Source of the DNA: Afifella pfennigii DSM 17143
Lineage (GTDB): Bacteria; Pseudomonadota; Alphaproteobacteria; Rhizobiales; Afifellaceae
Direction of reading: 5' to 3'
Length of the DNA: 54,647 bases
NCBI RefSeq assembly: GCF_000688515.1
Contig: NZ_JHZK01000026.1
Location: 1-54,647 of the forward strand
Below the pieces are notes generated by a model. It made no database searches. It saw only the letters and a program-made list of their open reading frames with translations, and was not told the DNA's origin. A program made the translations under genes and the position numbers. Shown here piece by piece: positions 36,647-46,653 of the stretch (its first letter is position 1; the number at the start of each line of letters is the position of its first letter).

Positions 36647-39600
36647 CTACTCGCCCTCCGCCTCGTAAGTGACGAGCAAATCCTTGGCGTCGACGGCATC
36701 GCCCGGCTTGACGAAGATCTCAGCGATCGTTCCGTCGTGATCGGCGTGGATGGCCGTCTCCATCTTCATCGCCTCGATGGACACGAGCACGTCGCCCGCC
36801 GTGACCTTCTCGCCCGCCTTCACCGTCACCTGCGAGATGACGCCGGGCATCGGCGCGCCGACATGGTTGGCGTTGCCCGCCTCCGCCTTCGGCTTTCTCG
36901 CCGCGTCGGCCGCGCCATGCAGCCGATCCGGCACGCGCACCGCCCGCGGCTGGCCGTTGAGCTCGAAGAAGACGCGCACCTGGCCTTCCTCGTCCGCCTC
37001 GCCAACGACGAGGCAGCGCACCACCAGCGTCTTGCCGCGCTCCAATTCGATGAGCGCCTCCTCGCCGGCCTGAAGCCCATAGAAATAGACCGGCGTCGGC
37101 AACACCTCGGTCGGCCCGTAAGTCTCCTGCGCGGCGGCGAAATCGGTGAACACCTTCGGATACATCAGATAGGAGGCGAGCTCGCGGTCCGCGATCTCCA
37201 CGCCCGTCGCCTCGGCCGCCTTGGCCCGCTCCGCCTCAAGATCGGCCGCCGCCATCAGCGATCCCGGCCTGACGGTGATCGGTTCCTCGTTCTTCAGAAC
37301 CTTCTTCTGGATCGCCTCCGGCCAGCCGCCGGGCGACTGGCCGAGCTCGCCGCGCATCATCTGCACGACCGATTCGGGAAAGGAGATCTCGCGCTTCTCA
37401 TCCAGCACGTCCTCCACCGAAAGATCCTGGCTTACCATCATCAGCGCCATATCGCCGACGACCTTGGAGGAGGGCGTCACCTTGACGATGTCGCCGAACA
37501 TCAGATTGACGTCGTGATAGGCACGCGCCACTGCGTGCCAGCGCGATTCAAGGCCGAGCGCGCGCGCCTGCTCCTTCAGGTTGGTGAACTGGCCGCCCGG
37601 CATCTCGTGAAGATAAACCTCCGAGGCCGGCGCTTTGAGGTCGCTCTCGAAGGCCGAATATTGGTGGCGCACCGCCTCCCAGTAGAAGGCGAGCCGGCGG
37701 ATGGCCTCGCGCGACAGGCCGGTGGCCCGCTCGCCGGAGGCAAGCGCCTCCACGATGGAGCCGAGCGCCGGCTGCGAGGTGAGGCCGGCGACCGAATCCA
37801 TGGCCGCATCGACGATATCGACGCCGGCCTCCACCGCCGCCAGCACCGAGGCGGCGGAAATGCCGGAGGTGTCGTGGGTGTGGTAGTGCAGCGGCAGGTC
37901 GGTCGTCTCGCGCAGCGCCGTGAACAGCGTCTTCGCCGCGCCGGGACGCAGCACGCCGGCCATGTCCTTGATGGCGATCATCTGCGCTCCGGCCGCCTCC
38001 AGCTGCCGGGCGAGATCGACATAGTATTTCAGGTCGTATTTGGCGCGCGCCGCATCGTTGATGTCGCCGGTATAGCAGATCGCCGCCTCGCAGATCTTGC
38101 CCGATTCCAGCACCGCATCCATGGCGACGCGCATATTCTCCACCCAGTTGAGGCAGTCGAAGACGCGGAAGACATCGATGCCGGCCTCGGCCGCCTGGCG
38201 CACGAAGAAGCGCACCACATTGTCGGGATAGTTGGTGTAGCCGACGCCGTTGGAGCCGCGCAGCAGCATCTGCAGAAGGATGTCCGGCGCCCCGGCGCGG
38301 ATCTTGGCGAGCCGCTCCCAGGGATCCTCGGTCAAAAAGCGCATGGCGACGTCGAAGGTCGCCCCGCCCCAGCATTCCAGCGAGAAAAGCTCCGGCATGC
38401 CCGCCTGATAGGCCGGGGCGATGCCGGCGATGTCGTGGGTGCGCATGCGCGTCGCCAGCAGCGACTGGTGCCCGTCGCGCATCGTCGTGTCGGTGAGAAG
38501 CACCTTGTCTTGCGCGCGCACCCAGCGGCAGAGGCCCTCCGCGCCCTCCCTGTCGAGCCGCGCCTTGGTGCCGAGAAAGCCTTCGGGCAACTCTCGCGCC
38601 GCAAAGGTCGGCGGCACCGGCGGCGCCACACCTTCCGGCGGGCGCGGGCGACTGCGCGTCTCCGGATGGCCGTTCACCGTCACGTCGGCGATATAGGTGA
38701 GAAGCTTGGTGCCGCGGTCGCGCCGCTTCATCGTGTCGAAGAGCTCTTTCGTGTCGTCGATGAAGCGCGTCGTGTAGGAGGCGTCCCGGAAGGCCGGGTG
38801 GGAGACGATGTTCTCCAGGAAGGTGAGGTTGGTGGCGACGCCGCGGATGCGGAATTCGCGCAGCGCCCTGTCCATGCGCCGCATCGCCTCTTCCGGGGTC
38901 GGCGCCCAGGCGGTCACCTTCTCAAGCAGCGGATCGTAATAGCGCGTGATGACGGCGCCGGAATAAGCGGTGCCGCCGTCGAGCCGGATGCCGAAGCCGG
39001 TGGCGCCGCGATAGGCGGTGATGCGCCCGTAATCGGGGATGAAATTCTCTTCCGGGTCCTCGGTGGTGATGCGGCATTGCAGGGCATGGCCGTTGAGGAA
39101 GATCTTCGCCTGCTCCGGCACACCGGAGGCCGGCTCGCCGATCTTCTCGCCCTCGATCGCCTTGATCTGCGCCTTGACGATATCGATGCCGGTCACTTCC
39201 TCCGTGACCGTATGCTCCACCTGGATGCGCGGATTGACCTCGATGAAGTAGAATTCGCCGGTATCGGCGTTCTGCAGGAATTCCACCGTGCCGGCGCAGA
39301 CATAATCGGCCGCCTTGGCGATCGCCAGCGCATAGCCGCACAGCTCCTCGCGCTTTTCCGCGCCGAGATAGGGGGCCGGGGCGCGCTCCACGACCTTCTG
39401 GTGGCGGCGCTGCACGGTGCAGTCGCGCTCGAACAGATGCACATGGTTGCCGTGCCGGTCGCCGAGGATCTGCACCTCGACATGGCGCGCCCGCTCCACC
39501 AGCTTTTCCAGATAGACCTCGTCCTTGCCGAAGGCGGCCTTGGCCTCGCGCTTGGCCTGGCGCACCATGCCCAAAAGCGCCTCCTCCTCGGCGATGACGC

Positions 39601-40132
39601 GCATGCCGCGCCCGCCGCCGCCCCAGGAGGCCTTCAGCATCACCGGATAGCCGATCTTGGCCGCGACCTCCTTCCAGCTCGCCTCGTCCTCGCCGAGCGG
39701 CTCGCTCGCCGGCATCACCGGCACGCCGGCCTCCACGGCGAGGTTGCGTGCCGTCACCTTGTTGCCGAGCCGGCGCATGGTCCGCGGCGAAGGGCCGATG
39801 AAGATGATGCCGGCCTCTTCACAGGCCTCGGCGAATTCGGGACTCTCGGAGAGGAAGCCATAACCCGGATGGATGGCGTCGACGCCCGAATGCTTGGCGA
39901 CACGAAGGATCTCGTCGATGGAGAGGTAGGATTCGATCGGCCCCATCTGCTCGGGCAGATGCGATCCGGAGCCGATCAAATAGGCTTCATCCGCCTTGAA
40001 GCGATGCAGCGCGAGCTTGTCTTCCTCGGCATAGACCGCGACGGTCCTGAGCCCCAGTTCGTTGGCGGCACGGAAGACGCGAATGGCGATTTCGGAACGA
40101 TTGGCGACAAGAAGCTTGGAGACTTTTCGCAA
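36647..40132 (-). CDS. pyc: Pyruvate carboxylase
   Basis: The 1161-residue biotin enzyme carboxylates pyruvate to oxaloacetate to refill the TCA cycle. It has an N-terminal biotin carboxylase (KLLVANRSEIAIRVFRAA; KASWGGGGRGMR; EVNPRIQVEHTVTEE), a central carboxyltransferase (TTMRDGHQSLLATRMRT), and a C-terminal biotin carrier with the biotinyl Lys in EAMKMETAI. The start codon is TTG at 40132. Length and domains match the single-chain alpha4-type enzyme of Rhizobiales. Confidence 0.97.
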   Translation of the reverse strand: MRKVSKLLVANRSEIAIRVFRAANELGLRTVAVYAEEDKLALHRFKADEAYLIGSGSHLPEQMGPIESYLSIDEILRVAKHSGVDAIHPGYGFLSESPEFAEACEEAGIIFIGPSPRTMRRLGNKVTARNLAVEAGVPVMPASEPLGEDEASWKEVAAKIGYPVMLKASWGGGGRGMRVIAEEEALLGMVRQAKREAKAAFGKDEVYLEKLVERARHVEVQILGDRHGNHVHLFERDCTVQRRHQKVVERAPAPYLGAEKREELCGYALAIAKAADYVCAGTVEFLQNADTGEFYFIEVNPRIQVEHTVTEEVTGIDIVKAQIKAIEGEKIGEPASGVPEQAKIFLNGHALQCRITTEDPEENFIPDYGRITAYRGATGFGIRLDGGTAYSGAVITRYYDPLLEKVTAWAPTPEEAMRRMDRALREFRIRGVATNLTFLENIVSHPAFRDASYTTRFIDDTKELFDTMKRRDRGTKLLTYIADVTVNGHPETRSRPRPPEGVAPPVPPTFAARELPEGFLGTKARLDREGAEGLCRWVRAQDKVLLTDTTMRDGHQSLLATRMRTHDIAGIAPAYQAGMPELFSLECWGGATFDVAMRFLTEDPWERLAKIRAGAPDILLQMLLRGSNGVGYTNYPDNVVRFFVRQAAEAGIDVFRVFDCLNWVENMRVAMDAVLESGKICEAAICYTGDINDAARAKYDLKYYVDLARQLEAAGAQMIAIKDMAGVLRPGAAKTLFTALRETTDLPLHYHTHDTSGISAASVLAAVEAGVDIVDAAMDSVAGLTSQPALGSIVEALASGERATGLSREAIRRLAFYWEAVRHQYSAFESDLKAPASEVYLHEMPGGQFTNLKEQARALGLESRWHAVARAYHDVNLMFGDIVKVTPSSKVVGDMALMMVSQDLSVEDVLDEKREISFPESVVQMMRGELGQSPGGWPEAIQKKVLKNEEPITVRPGSLMAAADLEAERAKAAEATGVEIADRELASYLMYPKVFTDFAAAQETYGPTEVLPTPVYFYGLQAGEEALIELERGKTLVVRCLVVGEADEEGQVRVFFELNGQPRAVRVPDRLHGAADAARKPKAEAGNANHVGAPMPGVISQVTVKAGEKVTAGDVLVSIEAMKMETAIHADHDGTIAEIFVKPGDAVDAKDLLVTYEAEGE

Positions 40133-40203
40133 CGGACGAACTCGTTAAATGGAATACGGCAGGAAGCGTTGTTTAACGGCCGGCTGGAGGCGACGCAAAC
40201 GAA

Positions 40204-40229
40204 GAGGCCCCCGGATTACCGGAGGCCTC
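40204..40229 (-). terminator. Stem-loop after the glycine-zipper gene
   Basis: GAGGCC and CCGG pair with CCGG and GGCCTC around an ATTA loop, with one mismatch. It lies 24 bp beyond the stop of the gene at 40254 and in front of pyc. Only a weak T-rich stretch follows. Confidence 0.5.
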
Positions 40230-40253
40230 GCAATCAAGAGCGGCTTTGTCCGA

Positions 40254-40535
40254 TCAATAGCCCGCGGGGCATTCGGCGGTGTAGCGGCGTCCGTTGCGGT
40301 CGCGGTAGTAGCAATAGCCCGGACGGCTGGCGACCGTGCCGATGATGGCGCCGGAGGCCGCGCCGATGGCGCCGCCGACGACGGCACCGCCGACCGAATT
40401 GGTAGCCACGCCGCCGATCACCGCGCCGGCGAGACCGCCGACCCCAGCGCCCGTCGCCGCATTCTGCTCCGTCTGGGTGCAAGCGGTGATGCCGAGGGCG
40501 GCAATGCCGGCAATGGCAATGGTTCTGATCTTCAT
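40254..40535 (-). CDS. Glycine-zipper outer-membrane lipoprotein
   Basis: The 93-residue precursor has a lipoprotein signal with lipobox LGITAC (Cys19 would be lipidated). A Gly/Ala-rich segment follows with repeated G-x3-G spacing (GAGVGGLAGAVIGG, GGAVVGGAIGAASGAIIG), the glycine-zipper motif that inserts in membranes. The C-terminal part has YCYYRDRNGRRYTAECP, with two Cys. Similar proteins (YMGG / 17-kDa surface-antigen-like) are of unknown or structural envelope function. Confidence 0.85.
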   Translation of the reverse strand: MKIRTIAIAGIAALGITACTQTEQNAATGAGVGGLAGAVIGGVATNSVGGAVVGGAIGAASGAIIGTVASRPGYCYYRDRNGRRYTAECPAGY

Positions 40536-40692
40536 TCTGTCTTCTCCCGTCTCCGATCGTGCGGAGATCTCATCAATAGCGCGACGGCCTCACCCCTCAA
40601 GAACCCGTCTGTAGCAGGCGGGTTCCATATGCGACAACCAGGGCCAAGCGGATGGTTAAGTCGAAACGCGGTGACGAGCGGTCCGCTCCTTA

Positions 40693-43401
40693 TTAATCGA
40701 CGGTCTTCAGGATGGCGAGAGGCGCCGCGCCAAGAAGCGTCGGCAAGTCGACGGCCCCGCCCTCAGAATACCGTCCGTCGGCAAGGATGTGACGCCAATC
40801 TCCCGGAACTTCGGGCAGCCGGAGCATGGTTTCCGCCAGCGCATCGTCCCGAAAAAACAGCGCATCGTCCCCCTCCAGAAGCTTCAGCGGCAGGCGGGGA
40901 ACCGCTGCGGCGATGGTAACGCCCTCATGACAGCGCGCGAAGGCGAGGACATGCTGCGCTTGTGGCCCTTCCACGGCGATCGGCTCGTAGCTGCCGTGCA
41001 AGAAGAGGTCGGCGTGCTCCCCCCTCAGCGCCAGGAGGCGCCGCATCAGCCAAAGCTTCGCCAGCCCCTCCCGCCAGCGCGGCAGCGTCTCGGTAAAATC
41101 CATGGCCGCCGCTTCGCCGAAAAGCCGCTCGCGGGCGGAAAAATCGACGGGGCGGCGATTGTCCGGGTCGACGAAGGAAAGGTCCCACAGCTCCGTGCCC
41201 TGATAGATGTCGGGAACGCCAGGCGCCGTCAGTTTGAGGGTGAGCTGGGCCAGGGAATTGACCGCTCCGGCGGCAAAGAGCGGGCGGCAGACGACGAGAA
41301 AGTCGGCGAGATAATCCTCGCGCGCCAGGGCGCCTTCAACGAAACCGGTCACGGCCGCCTCGTAGGGCGCGTTCGGCGCCGTCCAGCTGGTGCGCTCCTT
41401 GGCCTCGCGTACCGCTTTCAGCATGAAGCCGGCAAGCCGCTCGCCGAAAGCCGCGCGCGCGCTCGCCGCGCCCCTTTCAAGGCCGAACTCCCAGCCCCCG
41501 AGGAGTGCCTGATGGAAGAGCCAGATCATATTCGGCTCCGGCGCCGGCCCGTCCTCCAGTTCGGTGACGAGAGGCGCCAGCATCTCGTTCCAGCGGGTCA
41601 CGGCCTCGGCCCATTCGCCCGCCATCTCCGAGACGGCGGCGATGCGCGCGCGCGCATCCTCGCCGCGCTTGGTGTCGTGCGTCGCCGTCGCCGAAAGGCC
41701 GGCCGGCTGGCTGCTGAGGCGGGCCTGCATCGCCGCGTGGAATTCTTCCGGCCCGGCCGCCTCCACCTCGCCGCCGACCTCGTTGAGGGCCACCAGCCGG
41801 TTGAAGCGGTAGAACACCGTATCCTCCAGCGCCTTGGCCATCATCGGCCCGGTCGTCTGCTGAAAGCGGCGAGCGAAATAGAGCGCCTTGGCCGCAAGCT
41901 CCGGATCGGAGATGTCCAGAAGCAGGATGGCGGCAAGAAAATCGACCACCGCCGGGTCTTCCACGAAGGGCGAGGCCTTGGCCTCCTCCGCGGCCTTCAG
42001 GACCAGCGCGCGATCCTGCTTGGAAGCGCCGGCAAGGTCGACATAAGCGCGATAGACGGGGAAGGCGGCGGCGATGGCGACGATGGCGCGCCTCAGCGAA
42101 TCGGGCCCGAAATCGCGGGTTCCCGGATCGCCCTCGGCGATATCGCGCGCGCTCGCGGTCAGAAAGGCGAGCTCGCCGGCGAGGTTGTAGGTCAAAAGCC
42201 GCCGCTTGGCGCCGGCAAGAATGGTGACGAAGTCGCGCTCCTCGCCGGTCTGCGCCCGCCAGGCGGCGTCCAGCGCCTCAAGACCGTCCGGCGCGACCTG
42301 CATGGCGGTGACGGCACGGGCGAATTCGTACCCGGTCGTCCCGGCGCAGCGCCAGCCCTCAGGCAGGCGCTCGTCGGGCCCCAGAATCTTCTCCACCACC
42401 ACGTAATCGGCTGCCGGTATAGCCTCGCCGAGGCGCGCGAGATAGGCCTTCGGATCCGCCAGCCCGTCGATATGGTCGATGCGCAGCCCGGCGATCTCTC
42501 CGGCCTCGGCCAGTTCGCGCGTCAGCGCATGCGTCGCCTCGAAGACCGAGGGCCGATCGACATTTACCCCAACGAGGTCGGCGATCTCGAAGAAGCGGCG
42601 ATAGGTGAGCGTCTCGCGCGCCATGCGCCAATGGCAGAGCCGCCAGTTCTGCGCCTCGTGTAATTCGTGCAGCGCGTCGTGGTCGCCAGCGAGTTCGGCG
42701 GCGGCCGCTTCGATACGCCGGCGCGCTTCCGGCTCGCTCGCGAGCTCGGCGAGTCGCTTCTTGAGGTCGGCCGCGCCGTCGGCGCCCGTCGTGGCGAAGG
42801 CGAGCGACAATTCCTGGAAGGGCGGCGCCTCGATGGCGCCGAGGATGCGCGCATAGCTTGGCGGCGCGATCGGCAGGCCGAGCTCGTAATAGGTAATGCG
42901 AAAGCCGCCCTCTTCGGCATGAAAGGCAAGGTCCAGCTCGCCCGCCGTGAGCGCCTCTCCGTAAGGCTCGCCCAGCACCGGCACGAGCAGCTTGGGCGCC
43001 GACCAGTCGATGTCGAAGGCGCTCGCATAGGGGCTTTCCTCGCCCCATTCCAGAACGTCCGCCCAATAGGGATTGGCCGTGGAGGCGCCCATATGGTTCG
43101 GCACGATGTCGAGGAGGATGCCGATCCCCTCCGCTTGCAGCGCCGCCGCCAGCTTCGAAAAGCCGTCCCGCCCGCCGAGGGCCGGCTCGATCTGGGAAAA
43201 ATCCGCCACGTCGTAGCCATGCGTGGAGCCCGGCACGGCGATGAAGACGGGCGAGGCGTAAAGATGCGTGACGCCGAGCCGCTTCAGATAGGGCGCGAGC
43301 TTGGCGGCGCGCGCAAAATCCATCTCGCCGCGGAACTGCAACCGGTAGGTGGCGCCTGGCGTGCCCTGCGGCGGCCCGTCGGGACTTTGTGCCTCAGCCA
43401 T
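40693..43401 (-). CDS. treY: Maltooligosyltrehalose synthase
   Basis: This 902-residue GH13 enzyme turns the reducing end of a malto-oligosaccharide into an alpha,alpha-1,1 (trehalosyl) linkage. It opens GATYRLQFRGEMDF, then VTHLYASPVF, VDIVPNHMGAS-like (LLDIVPNHMG), GLRIDHIDGLADP with the catalytic Asp, and ATHDTKRGEDARARI. It overlaps treZ by 8 bp, so treZ and treY are coupled. The product is released as trehalose by TreZ, giving an osmoprotectant. Confidence 0.95.
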   Translation of the reverse strand: MAEAQSPDGPPQGTPGATYRLQFRGEMDFARAAKLAPYLKRLGVTHLYASPVFIAVPGSTHGYDVADFSQIEPALGGRDGFSKLAAALQAEGIGILLDIVPNHMGASTANPYWADVLEWGEESPYASAFDIDWSAPKLLVPVLGEPYGEALTAGELDLAFHAEEGGFRITYYELGLPIAPPSYARILGAIEAPPFQELSLAFATTGADGAADLKKRLAELASEPEARRRIEAAAAELAGDHDALHELHEAQNWRLCHWRMARETLTYRRFFEIADLVGVNVDRPSVFEATHALTRELAEAGEIAGLRIDHIDGLADPKAYLARLGEAIPAADYVVVEKILGPDERLPEGWRCAGTTGYEFARAVTAMQVAPDGLEALDAAWRAQTGEERDFVTILAGAKRRLLTYNLAGELAFLTASARDIAEGDPGTRDFGPDSLRRAIVAIAAAFPVYRAYVDLAGASKQDRALVLKAAEEAKASPFVEDPAVVDFLAAILLLDISDPELAAKALYFARRFQQTTGPMMAKALEDTVFYRFNRLVALNEVGGEVEAAGPEEFHAAMQARLSSQPAGLSATATHDTKRGEDARARIAAVSEMAGEWAEAVTRWNEMLAPLVTELEDGPAPEPNMIWLFHQALLGGWEFGLERGAASARAAFGERLAGFMLKAVREAKERTSWTAPNAPYEAAVTGFVEGALAREDYLADFLVVCRPLFAAGAVNSLAQLTLKLTAPGVPDIYQGTELWDLSFVDPDNRRPVDFSARERLFGEAAAMDFTETLPRWREGLAKLWLMRRLLALRGEHADLFLHGSYEPIAVEGPQAQHVLAFARCHEGVTIAAAVPRLPLKLLEGDDALFFRDDALAETMLRLPEVPGDWRHILADGRYSEGGAVDLPTLLGAAPLAILKTVD

Positions 43402-45217
43402 GCGCCGCCTCGATGAAGACGGCGACGGACATCGGCGCGATTTTCCCGTCGCGCAGTTGCGCGCCGACGCCGGGACCGGAAAGGTAGAGAGGCGCGGCCG
43501 GCGAAAAGCCGTTCGTCGCCGCCGGCGCCGCTCCGAGATTGGCGAGCATGGTCAAGACAGCGCCATCGCCCATGCGCCAGGCGACGCGAAAGGCGGCACC
43601 GGAGAGGCGTTCCGCCTCGCCGTTCATCGCCCGCATGCCGGCAAGGCGCGGGACGATCTCCCTCCCCCGGATCGCCAGAAGCTCCTTGACGAAGGCGCGT
43701 TCGGCTCGCCCCTCCGGGCTCGCCGCCCGCTCCCAGTCAAGCCGCGAACGCTCGAAGGTCTGAGGATCGTTGGGGTCGGCGATGGCTTGCCGGCTTTGCG
43801 GGTCGGAGAACCGCGCCCAGGCGGCAAATTCCCGCCGCCTTCCCTCGCGCACCGCGTCGGCGAGATCGCCGGAAAAGTCGGTGAAGAAGAGAAAGGGGGC
43901 CGTCTCGCCGTATTCCTCCCCCATGAAAAGAAGCGGGATTTGCGGCGACAACAGATGGATGGCCTGCAGGAGCCGCAGCATGCCGGCTTCGGCGAGAAGC
44001 GTCAGCCGCTCGCCGTCGGCGCGGTTGCCGGTCTGGTCGTGGTTTTGCAGGAAGGTGACGAAGGCGGCAGGCGGCTGGCCGGCACTGGCGACCCCGCGCG
44101 GCCCGTTCCAATGCTCGGAGACCTCGCCCTGATAGGCAAAGCCCTCGGCGAGGACGCGGATGAGATGGCCGAGCGGATCATCAGCATAGTCGCGGTAGTA
44201 GCCCTCGTGCTCGCCGGTCGCCAGGCAATGCGCGGCATGGTGGAAATCGTCGTTCCACTCGGCGGTGAAGAGCCGGATCTCTCCGGCCGCGTCGCGCGCG
44301 TGCAGCGCCACGATATTGCGGTCGTCCTCGCTCGTCAGATGGAGATGCCGGCCGGCAAAGGCGGCGCGCGCCCGCTCCGCGATTTCCGGCAACAGGCTCT
44401 CCGCGCCCGGCCCCTTGATCTCGTTGATGGCGTCGAAGCGCAGCCCGTCGAGCTGGTATTCGCCGAGCCAGTAGAGCGCGTTGTCGATGAAGAAGGCTCG
44501 TACCGCCGGATCGTCGTAATGGATGCCCGCGCCCCAAGGCGTGTGGCGTTCCGGATCGAAGAATTGCGGCGCGTACATATGCAGGTAGTTACCGTCCGGG
44601 CCGAAATGGTTGTAGACGACGTCCAGGAGCACCATCAGGCCGCGCGCATGCGCGGCGTCGACGAGCCGCTTCAGCCCCTCCGCCCCGCCATAGGCCGGAT
44701 GCGGGGCGTAGAGCAGGACCCCGTCATAGCCCCAGCCGCGCGACCCGGCGAACTGCGCCACCGGCATCAACTCGATAGCGGTGATGCCCGTCGCCTTGAG
44801 TTCGTCGAGCCTTGCCTCCACTCCGGCGAAGGTACCTTCGGGGCTGAAGGTGCCGACATGCAATTCGTAAATGACCGCCTCCTCGAAGGGTCGGCCGCGC
44901 CAGTCGCCGCTTTGCCAGGCATAGGCCTTCGGATCGACGAGCCGGCTCGCCCCGTGCACGTCGCCCGCCTGCGCCCGCGCCGCCGGATCCGGCACGGCAA
45001 AGCCGTCGGCGAGCACGAAGGCGTAATCCTGGCCGGCCCGCGCCTCGGCCACGACGAGCTCGAACCAGCCCTCGCCGACCGGCGTCATCGCCCGCTCGCT
45101 CCCGCCGATGCGCAGGAGAAGCTCGCTCTGCGCCGGGGCCCAGAGGCGGAAGAGCGCGCCGCCATCGTCAAGAAGGCGCGCGCCCCATCGAATATCGGTG
45201 GCAAAGCGCTGGGTCAC
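43394..45217 (-). CDS. treZ: Maltooligosyltrehalose trehalohydrolase
   Basis: This 607-residue GH13 enzyme cuts trehalose from maltooligosyltrehalose. It has an N-terminal CBM48-like beta domain, YELHVGTFSPEGTFAG near residue 115, DVVYNHFGPDGNYL, LDGLRFDAINEIKG with the nucleophile Asp near residue 256, and FLQNHDQTGNRA. First gene of the treZ-treY operon. The debranching partner glgX/treX is not in the window. Confidence 0.95.
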   Translation of the reverse strand: MTQRFATDIRWGARLLDDGGALFRLWAPAQSELLLRIGGSERAMTPVGEGWFELVVAEARAGQDYAFVLADGFAVPDPAARAQAGDVHGASRLVDPKAYAWQSGDWRGRPFEEAVIYELHVGTFSPEGTFAGVEARLDELKATGITAIELMPVAQFAGSRGWGYDGVLLYAPHPAYGGAEGLKRLVDAAHARGLMVLLDVVYNHFGPDGNYLHMYAPQFFDPERHTPWGAGIHYDDPAVRAFFIDNALYWLGEYQLDGLRFDAINEIKGPGAESLLPEIAERARAAFAGRHLHLTSEDDRNIVALHARDAAGEIRLFTAEWNDDFHHAAHCLATGEHEGYYRDYADDPLGHLIRVLAEGFAYQGEVSEHWNGPRGVASAGQPPAAFVTFLQNHDQTGNRADGERLTLLAEAGMLRLLQAIHLLSPQIPLLFMGEEYGETAPFLFFTDFSGDLADAVREGRRREFAAWARFSDPQSRQAIADPNDPQTFERSRLDWERAASPEGRAERAFVKELLAIRGREIVPRLAGMRAMNGEAERLSGAAFRVAWRMGDGAVLTMLANLGAAPAATNGFSPAAPLYLSGPGVGAQLRDGKIAPMSVAVFIEAAHG

Positions 45218-45309
45218 GGAAGCTCTTGGAGGTCTGCGGTTGCGGAGGCGGCCGTCGTCACCTCAACGCGGGCGGGCGCGGCGTGTTCCAGCGCTCGCGC
45301 GCCCCTTGT

Positions 45310-46473
45310 TCAGGCCGGCATCAGCCTTTCCACGAGGCTGGCCCAATAGCTGGCGCCGTAGGGGATGGCGCTGTCGTTGAAGTCGTAGGCCGGATGGTGC
45401 AGCCCGGCGCTGTCGCCGTTGCCGACGAAGATGAAAGCGCCCGGCCGCGCCTCCAGCATGAAGGAGAAGTCCTCGCCGCCCATCATCGGCGGATTGTCGG
45501 TGAGGACCGCCTTTTCGCCGACGACGGAGCGCGCCACCTCGATCGCCTTCTCCGTCTGCTCGGCATGGTTCACCGTCACCGGATAGTTGCGCTTGTAGGT
45601 GAAGCGGGCCGTGGCGCCGAAGGCCGCCCCGATCGCCGGAATCATCTCGCTCATGCGCCGCTCCACAAGGTCCCGGATCCCCGGCTCCAGCGTGCGCACA
45701 GTGCCCGTCAGCGTGGCCCGCTGCGGCGTGACGTTGAAGGCATCGCCGGCATGGAAGGTGGTGACGGAAACGACGGCGTTCTTCAGAGGGTCGACGTTGC
45801 GCGCCACGATCGACTGCAGGGCGCCGACGATCTCGGTGCCGACGAGGACCGGATCGACGCCCTGATGCGGCTTGGCGGCGTGCCCGCCCTTGCCCTCGAT
45901 TTGGATGGAGAAATGGTCGGCCGCCGCCATCAGCGGCCCCGACCGGATGCCGAACTGGCCGACCGGCAGGCCCGGCATGTTGTGCATGCCGTAGACCTCC
46001 ACGATGCCGAAGCGTTCCATCAGCCCGTCCTCGATCATGGCGCGCGCGCCCGCCCCGCCCTCCTCGGCCGGCTGGAAGATGAGCACGGCGCGGCCGGCAA
46101 AATTGCGCGTCTGAGCGAGGTAGCGCGCCGCGCCGAGGAGCATGGCCGTGTGCCCGTCATGGCCGCAGGCATGCATCCTGCCGGGCACCTCGGAGGCCCA
46201 GGGCTTGCCGGTCTCCTCCTGGATGGGCAGCGCATCCATATCGGCCCTGAGACCGATGACCGTTTCGCCCTCCTCCCGGCCCTTGACGACGCCGACGACG
46301 CCGGTGCGGCCGATGCCCTCCACCACCTCGTCGCAGCCGAATTCGCGCAGCTTCTCCGCCACGATCCCGGCGGTGCGCTCAAGGTCGTAGAGAAGCTCCG
46401 GATTGCGGTGCAAATCGCGCCGCCAATGGGCGATGTCGTCCGCATATTCGGCGAGGGAATTGATGATCGGCAT
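45310..46473 (-). CDS. M20-family amidohydrolase (hippurate-hydrolase-like)
   Basis: This 387-residue di-metal peptidase-fold enzyme has RRDLHRNPEL, LRADMDALPI, HACGHDGHTAML (metal ligands near residue 100), FQPAEEGGAGA, and MMGGEDFSFML. It should hydrolyse an N-acyl amino acid or similar amide in the cytosol. It follows a TAXI-TRAP transporter on the same strand after 180 bp, so its substrate may be what the transporter brings in. That link is inference. Confidence 0.88.
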   Translation of the reverse strand: MPIINSLAEYADDIAHWRRDLHRNPELLYDLERTAGIVAEKLREFGCDEVVEGIGRTGVVGVVKGREEGETVIGLRADMDALPIQEETGKPWASEVPGRMHACGHDGHTAMLLGAARYLAQTRNFAGRAVLIFQPAEEGGAGARAMIEDGLMERFGIVEVYGMHNMPGLPVGQFGIRSGPLMAAADHFSIQIEGKGGHAAKPHQGVDPVLVGTEIVGALQSIVARNVDPLKNAVVSVTTFHAGDAFNVTPQRATLTGTVRTLEPGIRDLVERRMSEMIPAIGAAFGATARFTYKRNYPVTVNHAEQTEKAIEVARSVVGEKAVLTDNPPMMGGEDFSFMLEARPGAFIFVGNGDSAGLHHPAYDFNDSAIPYGASYWASLVERLMPA

Positions 46474-46653
46474 GGGAACTCACTGTTCTGGAGCCATGCT
46501 AGTTTGCGTCGGCTGCGCCTGACAAGCCGATATGATGGGCAGGGCCTCGTCGTCCGGCGGTGATCGTCCCGCTTCCCCGTTGCGGGAGGCGGGAAGCGCG
46601 ATCCGGCCGCGCCGAATGCGATACTGCGACAGGGGCGGGATCGCCAGGACGGC

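Noticed and set aside
36737-40345. Very long open frame antisense to pyc
   Set aside because: It mirrors pyruvate carboxylase codon structure, is rich in His/Arg/Gly, and has no recognisable domain.
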